DNA of 64,000 bases. Source: Hymenopellis radicata. Taxonomy: Eukaryota > Basidiomycota > Agaricomycetes > Agaricales > Physalacriaceae. Each line of letters begins with the position of its first letter. The stretch's first letter is position 1. This document shows, in pieces, positions 53,817 to 64,000 of the stretch. The stretch is from assembly GCA_015501595.1 (NCBI GenBank), contig JADNRX010000197.1, positions 39,747-103,746 of the forward strand, read 5' to 3'. A program made the position numbers and the translations under genes. Under the pieces are notes generated by a model. The model worked only from the letters and a program-made list of their open reading frames with translations. It ran no database searches and had not been told where the DNA came from.

Positions 53817-55880
53817 ATGCCCAAAGGTGAATCTATTGATTTTATCTGTCATGTTTCTTTTTTTTTTTTTGGGAATGGAAGCGAGTGGGTATAGCTACCA
53901 TTCTAACAGCGGGCCTATGTAGAATCAGGCCGACCTTGAGCAGGGCTTTGTAGGGCCGCTGTTAGAGCAGTGTCTATCTCTCTCTCTTTTCATTCCTTTT
54001 ACTGCATCTTCTTGTCTTTTGATTCCATAATGCTAATGTTAATCAACAGCTACATCCTCTGCCGCTGAATCTAGTCTGTATCCGGGACGAAGGACACGCA
54101 ATAACCACATATTCTCTGCGTACGATATCGATGTTGGAGCCCCCATCCAAGCACCCACCTACGACGTCTCCTCTTCTCTTCGCAGAACTGCCCGGGCCCA
54201 AGAGGAGGCTTGGATAAGGGATGCTCACAATGATGTATCCTCACCGCTTGCCGATGTAGATCTGCCTGATCATGAGGGCTACCCCCAGGGTGTTCCCGTC
54301 AAGGGAGTTAAACGATCCCAGAGTTCTTCACGCATGAAAGGCAGACCGGCCTCATCGCTGCTTTCTTCTCATGTTCAACAGTCATCTATGCCCTCACTAT
54401 CGCCTTCGCCCTCCGCCTCGCGCTCACATTCAGTCGTGTCCTCTCCCTTACCTTCACCCTTTCCTTCGGCCATGCCCTCACCGTCATCCTCGACTGTGCC
54501 CTCACGTTCACCTTCTCCCCTCCCCTCGGCGGCTGACCTATCGGACAGCTCTATGTCGTATACGCTGGGTGTCGCCACGAAGTTCAATCAGCACCGCCAA
54601 AACAAGAACTTTGCTCAAAGGGAAAAGAAGAGGGGTAAGAGGGCCAGTAATGAGGCCTCTTCTTCATCTGCCCCAGGGGCTGCGTCTAGCTCTCGCTTAA
54701 GCTCGCCAATGAAGGGTGTCACTGAGCGACGCCTGGCCGAGATAGACGAGCCACTCGTCGTGGAGGACTACGACTATCAGGATGCCCCAATTACCGTGCC
54801 TGGTTGGATAGGTCGTACACAGGATATTCCATGACGTAATCTATCTCTGGATGCCGCAAAGAAGTTGGGAACCCTCAAAATGGTGTATTGGAATGGCCGG
54901 TATGTACATACATGTCTGAAATACTCGCACTCATCGTCCTCTTTAGGAGAACATGTGCTGTTGTTGACGCAGAGGGACGTATCATTATGCTTCTGGGTGG
55001 GCGTCCCCGCGACCAACCCGATAAGCAAGGTATGTCCTATTCTGACGCCATTGCAAGCGCCGAGGCTTCCTATCGTCGCGTTCGCTGAAAAACCAAATAT
55101 CGTAAGCATCGCCGAGGACCTTTTCAGAAATATACTGCTGGGGCGTCCTTTGGTGGAGGTCAAATGGAGCCTTCTATTCTTCGCCAACATGAGGAGGAGG
55201 CTGAGGCCATTGAGGAGAGTCTTTCTGATCCGGGCCTTGAGCGAATTGCAGGATGGACGAACTGTAAGTCTTTTCTCCTGCTTCAACGTGCAATGTGCTG
55301 ATATGATGTAGATCTGTTTAAAATCTTTCAGCCTAAGATTCACGCTCAATGTATGCAGGACATCAACACGCTGGTTGGTGTCCTGCCTCAAGTCGCCGAC
55401 CCATTTCCTGGTGGAATTCCTGGAACGTTCTGGGCAGGTGAAACGAGTAATAACGGTGAGAACTCAGTAACCTGGGCGCATACGGACCAGGGCAACCTTG
55501 CTTGGATGTGGTGTGCTATTACTGCGCTCGGTAACTTCAACCCAGATAAGGGAGGACATCTCATTGTTTGGGATTTAGGTCTTATCATACGCTTTCCTCC
55601 TGGTTCTAGTATTTTGCTTCCATCCGCACTCCTCACCCATTCCAACATCGACATCTGTCAGGACGAAGAGCGCATGTCGGTTGTCCACTTCTCTGCTGGA
55701 GGTTTATTTCGTTACGTTCACAACGGCTGCATGACCGATAAGGAGTTCATTTCCGATATTTGGCCAAACATGACGGAGGAGGAGAGGGAGGCCTGGTGGC
55801 AGGAGCGCGAAACACGTTGGACGGATGCCCTTGATAAAATGACGAAGTGGTCCGATTTCGCTGCACAGTTTGCATCCTAA
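53817..55880 (+). pseudogene. 2OG-Fe(II) dioxygenase, agaric repeat-associated family, decayed
   Basis: Exons: 53817-53826 (MPK), 54050-54899, 54947-55263, 55312-55880; phases match at each join. The first intron is long (223 bp) and holds a T-run. The N-terminal 260 residues are Ser/Pro-rich low complexity. A conserved segment follows (AKKLGTLKMVYWNGR; AEGRIIMLLGGRPRD). The oxygenase core has H-x-D in WAHTDQGNLAWMWC (near 55479-55520), then GNFNPDKGGHLIVWDL, then FPPGSSILLPSALLTHSN with the distal His (near 55640), and a probable Arg downstream. Two in-frame stops, TGA at 54832-54834 and 55086-55088, sit where CGA fits the context. No other break was found, so decay is recent. The substrate is unknown. 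Confidence 0.7.
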
Positions 55881-56941
55881 ATAATATAATATTGTTTTTC
55901 TCTTCGTTACGCATTTCCTGTCGGTGTTGTGAAGTCTGAGTATTAATCTTACATGAGGAGTTTCCCATATTGACGTGTCAATGTGACATGATCGACTGGT
56001 CATGTGTGTGACACCAGGTTTCTTTTTAACCACCACCATCACAACGCTTTTCTCATTTCCGCCCTCATTTTCTTCCTACATGCACTGGACGCTCATTTTA
56101 TTACGTTCTAGTTGGAGCTAGCTTAGGTGCTTGTGTGTCTAGGCTGCACATCTAGGCCTTGCAGGGAATGTTGAAAAACTTTATGAGGGCGTTCTGTGCG
56201 TGTTCCATCAACATTCTCTCTTTCCCTACTCTCCTCTCATCTCGAAAGGGCTATCTTCTATAAGGCAACTATAAGTATCTTAAAGCTCAATAAGCTGAAA
56301 AGCAGAAAAAGTCACTATAGACAAGGTTCAGCGATACATGTAATTATAGACACTCGAAGTTAATTGCAAGAGCACTACAAGTACCTACAAGTTAGTTCAA
56401 AAGCAGTCAAAAAGCAGATGATAGGCAACTTAAAGCAGATGTTTACTGTAACCTTGTCCACGAAGCACTCCCAAAGCAGTGATAAGTCAACTATGGATCA
56501 CTCTCTGAGTCTCTACCAAGTGTTCTCCACGTCTCTACCGAGCGTTCTCCATGTCTCTACCGAGCGTTCTCCACGTCTCTACCGAGTCTCTACTGAGCGT
56601 TCACCAGGTCTCTAATGGGTCTCTACCAAGTCTCTAACGGGTCTCTACAAGTCTTACTGGGTTCCTCTAACACCAAGTGTTCACCGGGTCTCTACCAAGT
56701 GTTCACCACGCCTCTACCGAGCATTCTCCATGTCTCTACCAAGCGTTCTCCATGTCTCTACTGAGAGTTCTCCAAGTCTCTAGACAGAGACTAAACTCAG
56801 GCTTAAACACCATACTAAGGCTCAAACAATCACACAGAAATAATGGCAAAAGCTTGATTCTATTATGGGTGATACTATCTACTGGTAACTACTGGTAAGT
56901 AATACTATTACTGGGAGACGACATAGAAGCAAACATAGGAC
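55881..56941. other. Spacer with minisatellite and palindromic word copy 4
   Basis: TACATGAGGAGTTTCCCATATT at 55950-55971 is the inverted copy of the word upstream of the dioxygenase gene. The rest is AT-rich, with a tandem array (listed separately). No gene seen. Confidence 0.4.
56505..56790. repeat. Tandem array of GTCTCTACC(G/A)AG.GTTCTCCA words
   Basis: At least ten imperfect copies of GTCTCTACCGAGCGTTCTCCAC and shorter forms (GTCTCTACCAAGTGTTCACC). The unit length varies between about 12 and 23 bp, giving a degenerate minisatellite. Confidence 0.8.
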
Positions 56942-58567
56942 TTAGACAGGCTCAGACATACGGGTAGCTGCAAACTTCTCAAGAGACTCGAAGTCCAAGT
57001 CCCTCAAGGTGTCAGACAGGGGAGTCTCAAGCAAAAAAGTTTTGTTCGAAGCAATTCTGACAAAGGAATCAATAAGGAAAAACACAAGGTCAACCCGAAC
57101 TTACAAGACTTGTTTGAAGTTGCTGATCTTTATCATGCTAGCATAGTTCGGAGCCTTGGCCTCCAAGTTCTCCAATCCAGCCAAATGATGGAAGTACCGG
57201 CTTGCACAGTCCTCCTTGAAGTCGAGAGCCTTGAAGACACCCTCCTTCCACTCTTTCAGGCAGTGCTCAACCTAAAACCGAACTCAGGAATAATCTCTCA
57301 GAGCAGAACGAAGAGTACTCACCGCCGTCATGGATAGAGCCATCATGACATTCGGAATGGTCTGAATCTCAAGGAGATGCCGGAAGATCTCGCTATCAGC
57401 CTTGCCGCGACCTTCAAAGACCATAGCACGAGGCATGGCCTCGAAAAATGCGGCGCCGAAGGGCGAGGACCTATCAAACGTGCGTTTCTAATGAAGGGTT
57501 AGTACTGCAACAGAACTACAGTCAAGAACACATACATGAAGATCCAGACCCCCGAACTTCCAGCCTTCGGACTTCTCGAGCCAAGCGATGAGCTCTTGGC
57601 GTTCGGCGGGAGTAAAGGCACCCGGGAGACCAAGGCTGCCCAACTGCGCCCGAGCCTTCATACGGAGCTCGTTCATGTAGTTGCCACGAACGTACGAAAT
57701 CTAACAGATCCTTAGCTCTCCGCCAAATCTTCGTGAAGAAAGCACTTACCCATTGCATGACCTTGGCCTTGTACTCGGGTGAAACTGAGAGGCGAGCCCA
57801 CACGTCCTTCGTCTCCGCATCAGCGTCGGGATCAGTAGCGACGGATTCCATGACTTCCGCCACTTGCGGAAGACGATTCATCGTGCCGGGGTAGGGATTC
57901 TCTGTGCCAGTGACAAGGCGCAGCTTGCCCTTGCACTTGGCCGCGAAACGCTTGGAGCGCGGGGTGATGTCCTTACCCGTGACCTTGTACGGGTTGCGGA
58001 TGACGGGGCATCACCCTCATCGGCGACGTGGCGCTTACGCTTCTTGACCGGCGTAACGAGCGACGCGTCGGACACAGCCTAATCATAGTTAGTCATGAAC
58101 GTGAATATTGAGAAGTCTGGACGACATACAATTGTGGAGGACGAGTCATCTTGGTCGTCGTCGTCATCGCTGAACGCACCAGGCATGTCGTACTCGCCTT
58201 CGGATTCATGGGCACGCTCAGTATCCTCGTCGTCAGAGGGAAGTTCGGCGGAGGGATGTCCGGGACCTAGCAACGTGTTAGTTCAAGCAAGCATGGACAT
58301 TCGCAACATACCCTCATAACCTGCATTCAAGGCCGCCAAGTCGGGATCCTCTTCCCGACCCATCTCCACGGCCCGTTGATGGACAGCTAACGTGTGGTGA
58401 GGCCAGACGCATCATAAAGAGGATTCCAACATACCCGCCGCCTTGACACGTTGCACAGCGGCAGCATCTGCGCGCTTACGCGCGGCTACCGCCTTCGCAT
58501 TCGTGTTGCGAGCACCTGAGCGCTTAGCTACAGGTGCAGACGTAGACGAGGACTTAGCAGGGCGCAT
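56942..58567 (-). CDS. Agaric-specific protein (DUF6532-like), eight exons, one frame slip
   Basis: Exons on the minus strand: 58567-58435, 58386-58312, 58266-58130, 58078-57750, 57700-57536, 57487-57323, 57271-57105, 57056-56942. Introns are 45-52 bp, all GT-AG. The N-terminus is Ala/Lys-rich (KRSGARNTNAKAVAARKRAD), then an acidic stretch and a basic KKRKRH cluster, suggesting nuclear location. The C-terminal domain (WVSxxRGNYMNELRMKARAQ in shape, then KSEGWKFGGLDL, FFEAMPRAMVFEG, VMMALSMTAVEHCLKEW) resembles the DUF6532 proteins frequent in mushroom genomes; that name is tentative. In exon 4, near 58005-58015, the frame must shift by one base between HVADEG and NPYKVTGKDITPR, so the copy is either slightly damaged or has a sequence error there. 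Confidence 0.6.
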
Positions 58568-58797
58568 GGCTATACTGACTAGTCGATGAGATGGGGGGAA
58601 GGAATGAGAGAGAAATGGCTAGAGGCTGGGTTTATAAACCCAAGTACCGGGTACATCAGGGTAGGTGAGGTGGTCCGTGCGCTCACCTGAAATGGTAACA
58701 ACCCGATCACCCATATCGACGTCTGCTCAGAAATAGTCGTTCAAATATGCGGCAATACAATAAACAAATGAAATATTTACAGATAAAAATATACAAT

Positions 58798-60927
58798 CTA
58801 CGATGTACTACAATGAGGTAAGACCGGAGCACGATTGAAGACTCTAGCAAATGTATTGATGAACAGCCATGCTGTACGGTACTCCGCATCGTCGTACTCC
58901 TCATCGGTGATCAACTGCTCCCTCGCCAACGATCTCATAGCTGCCTTCATGTTATCTGACAAGAAACACAGATCCGCATCCCACCCGCGCATGATGTTGC
59001 ACAATGCCAAGCATGCCTGGGCTCGTTCGCGACGATGAGATGATGCGAACCCAATATTCGTAGGTGCATCTCGATCCGGAACGAGAGTACTACCAAAATG
59101 GACTATACCACTGAGGATAGCAGCCTCTCTATCTGGCCAAGTTGCAGCATCAAACTCGTCCCAACCCAATCCATCTCTATCGCGCAATTTGGATTCGGCT
59201 GGCTGTGGTTTGAGCGTGTAAAGCTGACGATCGACGGCTAGCAGATCTTGACGCAACCCAATCTCACAGAGCTCAAGAAGAATAGGCTGGATAATGCGGG
59301 GTGAAAGATTTGAGGCGTCAATGGGAATATTTTGATCTCTCCAGCATGTTGGCGCTGCAGAGAGGTTGGAAAGATTAACGGACCCCTAATGAAAGTTTCA
59401 GCAATCATCGAATTGAGGCAAATAAGAGATTTACCTGCATGTTGCTCTCGACAAGGCACTTAGTCAAGAGATCCTGCATATTTTTGCGCCTCTCGCGTGA
59501 TTTCGTCTCTTGAGTCGCAGTTGGCTGGTGCGTCTCCAAAGTGAGGAGGGAACGCCAATCCTCATTCCCAAGCACTCGAACAGGTGGAGCACGTAAACGA
59601 TACAGGAAAACATCACGTAGCTTCAACCAGACTCGAAGCTGACCGGCAACGGTGTCTGGGCTGGCGGCGCTGATGAGGGAGTTGGGGTCTGGAATGGCAT
59701 AGCCGCTAAAAAGCCCATTGATGGCCTTGTGCGGCTGGGATTGCTGACGTTGCTCTCCAACATGTCTGCTGGCGCGCGCCCACATAGGCAGACTCGGCGG
59801 CATGAGCGGGGAGTCAACATCGATAAATTTATTGCGGGGAGCGTGGGGTGGCGGTCGAGGCCGACTCTGCTGATATGGACTGGGGCGGTTCTTGACTTTT
59901 TTGCTGACACGATTAGGGAGCGAGGGTGACGGAGATGGTCCAGGTGGAGCGTCAGATGTAGAAGATGATGCGGTATTGGAAACGGAGGTAGAGGAAGACG
60001 TGGTGGGGACGATGGAGGGAGAAGACCATACGAGTTTGTGTAATCGCACCGTTCCATATGCAGACATTATTGCCGTCGTGAGCTCGTACATTGCACGGTA
60101 TCGTGAAGCATCGTGCGCACTGCCTTCGAAAATGACGGGATATGGCGGAGTTTCGTCGTCAAAGGAGACACCAATGGTCTTGCCTTCTGATGGAATCGGA
60201 AGATTTTCATCCAGCCATTCACGGACATATAGGTCTGTGGCGAGCTCTGTTGGACGAACGAGCCAAACGGGCACACCAGCCTAAAAACAGGATATGAATG
60301 AGATATAGATAGAAATGCGAGAGCAAAACATACCCGGTACAAGTTGTCGCATACCGCGAGATCTGTAGTAAGTGCTCCAACGACAGGAAGGACATCGTTT
60401 GAAGCATCTAATCCCTCTCGAATGCGTTGCCGAACATCGATTAACCATGTCAGTCGCGCTTGGAGCTCAAGAGCGGCGCGCGCGAGATTGCAAAACACCA
60501 TGCAAGATTCCATAAACGACGCGACTAGCGCAAGGCGGCCCTTTAACCATGGTATGCGATGCATGAGGGTAGAGATGAACATATCATTTCGAAGGGATCG
60601 CCCGTCTGCATCAGGCTGGCGCGCAGAGGCCTCCACAGCGCGCACTGCCTGTTTGCGAATAGATTTGACTGCAGTGGTAAGAGAATTTCGGAGATCTTCC
60701 TTGATGCGGCCAACGTCTTGGGCGGCGCCAGAGGAGTCCAGAGGGATAAAGTCGTCTAGGGTTGGAATGAACCATAAAGAAATGCTCTGCACTGTGGCGG
60801 CGTTAACGTGTGGGATGAGGGCAAGGTGTGGTGCGTTGGCGTAGTAATATTGGGGCAATGAAGGGGGTCGTCTTCGCCGAAGTGCAAATCGCGCCTCAAG
60901 CGGACTGAGCGCGGCTCCAGGAGGGGA
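58798..60927 (-). CDS. Agaric-specific hypothetical protein, three exons, N-terminus missing
   Basis: Exons: about 60927-60334, 60280-59435 and 59385-58798, with GT-AG introns of 53 and 49 bp. The first reading includes RRRRPPSLPQYYYANAPHLA, a helical region (KEDLRNSLTTAVKSIRKQAV) and LYR, then across the intron AGVPVWLVRPTEL. The segment GVPVWLVRP...PPYPVIFEGSAHDASRYRAM is the recognisable core of a large agaric family with no known function. Exon 2 has a Ser/Pro-rich linker; exon 3 is helical (ERAQACLALCNIMRGWDADL). No stops occur inside. There is no ATG in frame upstream: the frame meets TGA at 60930-60928, close to the giant palindrome starting near 60989. The N-terminus was therefore probably lost to that rearrangement or lies in an unseen exon. 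Confidence 0.6.
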
Positions 60928-60988
60928 TCACATATATAATTTGCATTGGGGGTGCAACCGTGGCTGTAGATTTTAGCCTACAGCCTGG

Positions 60989-63629
60989 TTGTAGCCAGCA
61001 AAAATCAAGCAAAACCCCTTGTTCTAACCAGCACTGGTTATAATGAGGGCCTTGCCTCGTACAAATCAGGTGGCTAGGCTGAGAGCGCAATTAGGCATGG
61101 GAGGAGGGATATCTATAATGGGTAAAGGGAGGGATAGGCCTAATTGGGAGGGAAGAGGGCTGATCCCAATTAGGATGGGAATAGGGTACGCATTTTTGGT
61201 CACATGATAGGATTAGAATGCCTGGATGGGGAATGGGGAATGGAGTAGATTGATGGCAGATCAGGTACCCATCAAATATTGATGGGAGATGATGGGTGGG
61301 GCCTAGGATGGGGTATGGGGTGCTCTTGGTACGCATTTGTGGCGCATTTTTGATTAGATCAGCACTGGGCTGGATGGGGTGGGCAATAATGAATGCTGCT
61401 ATAGGGAATGGGTATTGGGGTGGTGAAAACCTTTTTTATAGTTTTTTGGGCTGGGAATTCAATGGTGCAAACCATTTTGCGATAGCTTCAAAACTGGGAG
61501 AGATATTAGGGATGCAAAAATGCGCCACACTTCTACTAGGCTTTGTACAGATCCTATAGCCTTGAGACTTTGAGACCTTCTAGAGGTACTATAGAGCAAT
61601 ATCTAATATCATTTTCAGGTGATTTTATCGAAGGGTTCAAGAGATATATCCGGCTGACTGCTCTAGAGCCACCAGGGATATAGCATAGGATCCTGCCACT
61701 CTGGGGACCTGAGACTTTGCTACATCATTTACAGTAGTACTAAACCTTTATTTATGATATAGAGAGTGTCCCCAACCCAGTAGTCCATGTATAGATAGGT
61801 CCCCAGTGCTGTTTTAAGCATTTTCGCATTTTGGGTTATTTAACATAGGAATACCTCTCTAAATTGTACTGGACCACCTTTATACATTTATTCTCGACCT
61901 TTTTGCAAAAGGAATCATGTCATTTGGTGAAGGAACCAGTATTCTAGAGGCCAATCTTCCTCCCTACCGGAGTTTTGATCAAAATTCCCACGCTCCAGAG
62001 GGAGGATCGTCCACTCAATTTAACGTGTCTCACATATGTTACTACCTTCATTCCTTCTGCAGGACGTGTATATATGTGATATATATGATCTTCAGGTGTC
62101 AGATCAGTGAATTAATAAAGTAATCAGATCAGAAAGTCGTCCTTAGATATGCAGACCTACTTGGCCTGCTATAAATTGGACAATACTCTATGAATATTGA
62201 TAACAGACATGAAATGCGAGTTGGACCTTGTTATTAGAGTGATATTGGAGGTATTACATTAGTCAGCCAGATAACAATTATGTCCTATAATCTGTTCAGG
62301 CATTGAAAGCAGTTATACAAGAGTTAGTCTAATGCGCATTTTCACTTTCTTACCTCTCATGTGTAGCATATGAGAGATGCTTCTTACTTCATACAATATG
62401 ATATATATTCATAACTGAATACTTTTTGAGGTTCTCTCTAAGGTAGAACCTGAAATATTACTATCTGAAGGTAGTTCAACCTGTCTAGGGGCCTAGGACA
62501 ACTTTCTGACATGATCACAGTATTAAATTACTAGTTTGACATCTGGAGATCATATATATCACATATATACACGTCTTGCAGAAGGAATGAAGGTAGTAAC
62601 ATATGTGAGACACGTTAAATTGAGTGGACGATCCTCCCTCTGGAGCGTGGGAATTTTGATCAAAACTCCGGTAGGGAGGAAGATTGGCCTCTAGAATACT
62701 GGTTCCTTCACCAAATGACATGATTCCTTTTGCAAAAAGGTCGAGAATAAATGTATAAAGGTGGTCCAGTACAATTTAGAGAGGTATTCCTATGTTAAAT
62801 AACCCAAAATGTGAAAATGCTTAAAACAGCACTGGGGACCTATCTATACATGGACTACTGGGTTGGGGACACTCTCTATATCATAAATAAAGGTTTAGTA
62901 CTACTGTAAATGATGTAGCAAAGTCTCAGATCCCCAGAGTGGCAGGATCCTATGCTATATCCCTGGTGGCTCTAGAGCAGTCAGCCTGATATATCTCTTG
63001 AACCCTTCGATAAAATCACCTGAAAATGATATTAGATATTGCTCTATAGTACCTCTAGAAGGTCTCAAAGTCTCAAGGCTATAGGATCTGTACAAAGCCT
63101 AGTAGAAGTGTGGCGCATTTTTGCATCCCTAATATCTCTCCCAGTTTTGAAGCTATCACAAAATGGTTTACACCATTGAATTCCCAGCCCAAAAAACTAT
63201 AAAAAAGGTTTTCACCACCCCAATACCCATTCCCTATAGCAGCATTCATTATTGCCCACCCCATCCAGCCCAGTGCTGATCTAATCAAAAATGCGCCACA
63301 AATGCGTACCAAGAGCACCCCATACCCCATCCTAGGCCCCACCCATCATCTCCCATCAATATTTGATGGGTACCTGATCTGCCATCAATCTACTCCATTT
63401 CCCATTCCCCATCTAATCCTATCATGTGACCAAAAATGCGTACCCTATTCCCATCCTAATTGGGATCAGCCCTCCTCTCTCCCAATTAGGCCTATCCCTC
63501 CCTCTACCCATTATAGATATCCCTCCTCCCATGCCTAATTGCGCTCTCAGCCTAGCCACCTGCTCAGGTGTGCACAGCCACACTCCCCCGTTACAACGAT
63601 GCATTTTGCTTGATTTTTGCTGGCTACAA
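60989..63629. mobile_element. Giant palindrome: two ~1-kb inverted arms with a ~0.43-kb spacer
   Basis: The left arm (61069 to about 62105) and the right arm (about 62533-63560) are inverted copies, roughly 97% alike by eye. The outer tips, TTGTAGCCAGCAAAAATCAA at 60989 and its complement ending at 63629, are also inverted but are followed by 50-80 bp that differ between arms. The arms carry open frames (61296-61559 and its mirror 63342-63079; 61917-62123 and mirror), which show only that the copies match, not that they code. The spacer has no ORF. This could be a foldback transposon or a palindromic duplication. No target duplication could be fixed. Confidence 0.85.
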
Positions 63630-64000
63630 TGGGGGGAAAAAGGCTAAGAATTACAGCTAGGGCTCGGGGTGGTGATAAAGATGCCATTGGAACGAAAATG
63701 TCTTCCCCACTCGCCCTCATAAGAACGCGGCATCGGCGGCAGCGGTGTCGAATATACAGTGAACACAAGGTTACACTATCAATAGACACCACAACACAAG
63801 GTTAATGGTGAATTCGGATATGACTTGATGGCGCGCCAATGCGGTGGTGAGTGCCGATGGAAAAAGATAAGTGAACCCGAGGTGCAACTGGTCGATCGGA
63901 GCGTGGGAAAGTGTTTCCCACGCTCCAGCCTGCTTGCCTCTTGGACGACACCATGATGGACGACCACCACGGACGACCACGGACGACCCCACAGACGACA
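63630..64000. other. Window end, no gene; short repeats
   Basis: Small frames only. The last 60 bases are a GACGACCAC(CAC)GGACGACC simple repeat that runs off the window. Confidence 0.4.
63898..63926. repeat. Perfect 13-bp hairpin
   Basis: GGAGCGTGGGAAA, loop GTG, TTTCCCACGCTCC. It may be part of a miniature element end or a transcription stop; there is no neighbouring gene to decide. Confidence 0.6.

Noticed and set aside
61296..62123. Two open frames repeated as mirror copies in the palindrome
   Set aside because: Their identity follows from the inverted duplication. They show no domain and no coding bias, so they are not called as genes.

Overview
The window reads as nuclear DNA of a mushroom-forming basidiomycete (Agaricomycetes). 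Evidence: short 45-70 bp GT-AG introns in almost every gene, a Ty3/Gypsy chromovirus, a Plavaka-type transposase fragment, 2-oxoglutarate/Fe(II) dioxygenase families typical of agaric repeat islands, and an MLKL-like helical N-terminal protein. No rRNA, tRNA or CRISPR was found. All calls come from reading the sequence; no alignment or database search was run.

Layout. 1-9.3 kb is a gene-bearing flank: the 3' part of a dynamin gene whose last long exon runs in frame into a MIF4G domain; a minus-strand helical-bundle (MLKL/STAND N-terminal-like) protein; and a two-exon conserved protein. 9.6-21.7 kb is an island of non-autonomous transposons. It holds TA-type miniature elements ending in TACTGTA, hAT-like elements with perfect 8-bp target duplications, a three-level nest of such elements, and a 2.3-kb element with ~515-bp terminal inverted repeats. 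21.7-33.4 kb is one near-complete 11.7-kb chromovirus on the minus strand, with two LTRs, a broken Gag carrying a collagen-like tract, a long Pol with a C-terminal chromodomain, and an extra 1002-residue ORF after Pol.

33.4-37.4 kb has no convincing gene. 37.4-41.4 kb holds a decayed tyrosine recombinase (Crypton-like) and a decayed SAP-domain gene, tail to tail. 42.7-45.8 kb is a multi-exon gene with a C-terminal TET/JBP-like dioxygenase core. 46-52.6 kb contains a non-LTR retrotransposon relic, a gamma-tubulin-complex-like fragment, another hAT-like element, a Plavaka transposase fragment and a ~165-bp minisatellite. 52.7-56 kb has a small charged protein gene and a second 2OG-Fe(II) dioxygenase pseudogene, bracketed by short repeats. 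56.9-60.9 kb has two multi-exon minus-strand genes of agaric-specific families. 61-63.6 kb is a giant palindrome with ~1-kb arms.

Two signals tie the window together. First, 11 of the 12 substitutions between the two LTRs are CpG transitions, and all five clear premature stops in decayed genes are TGA where CGA would restore an arginine codon. That fits deamination of methylated CpG. Second, the same window holds two oxygenase genes, one from a superfamily branch that oxidises 5-methylcytosine. Whether the two are functionally linked is inference.
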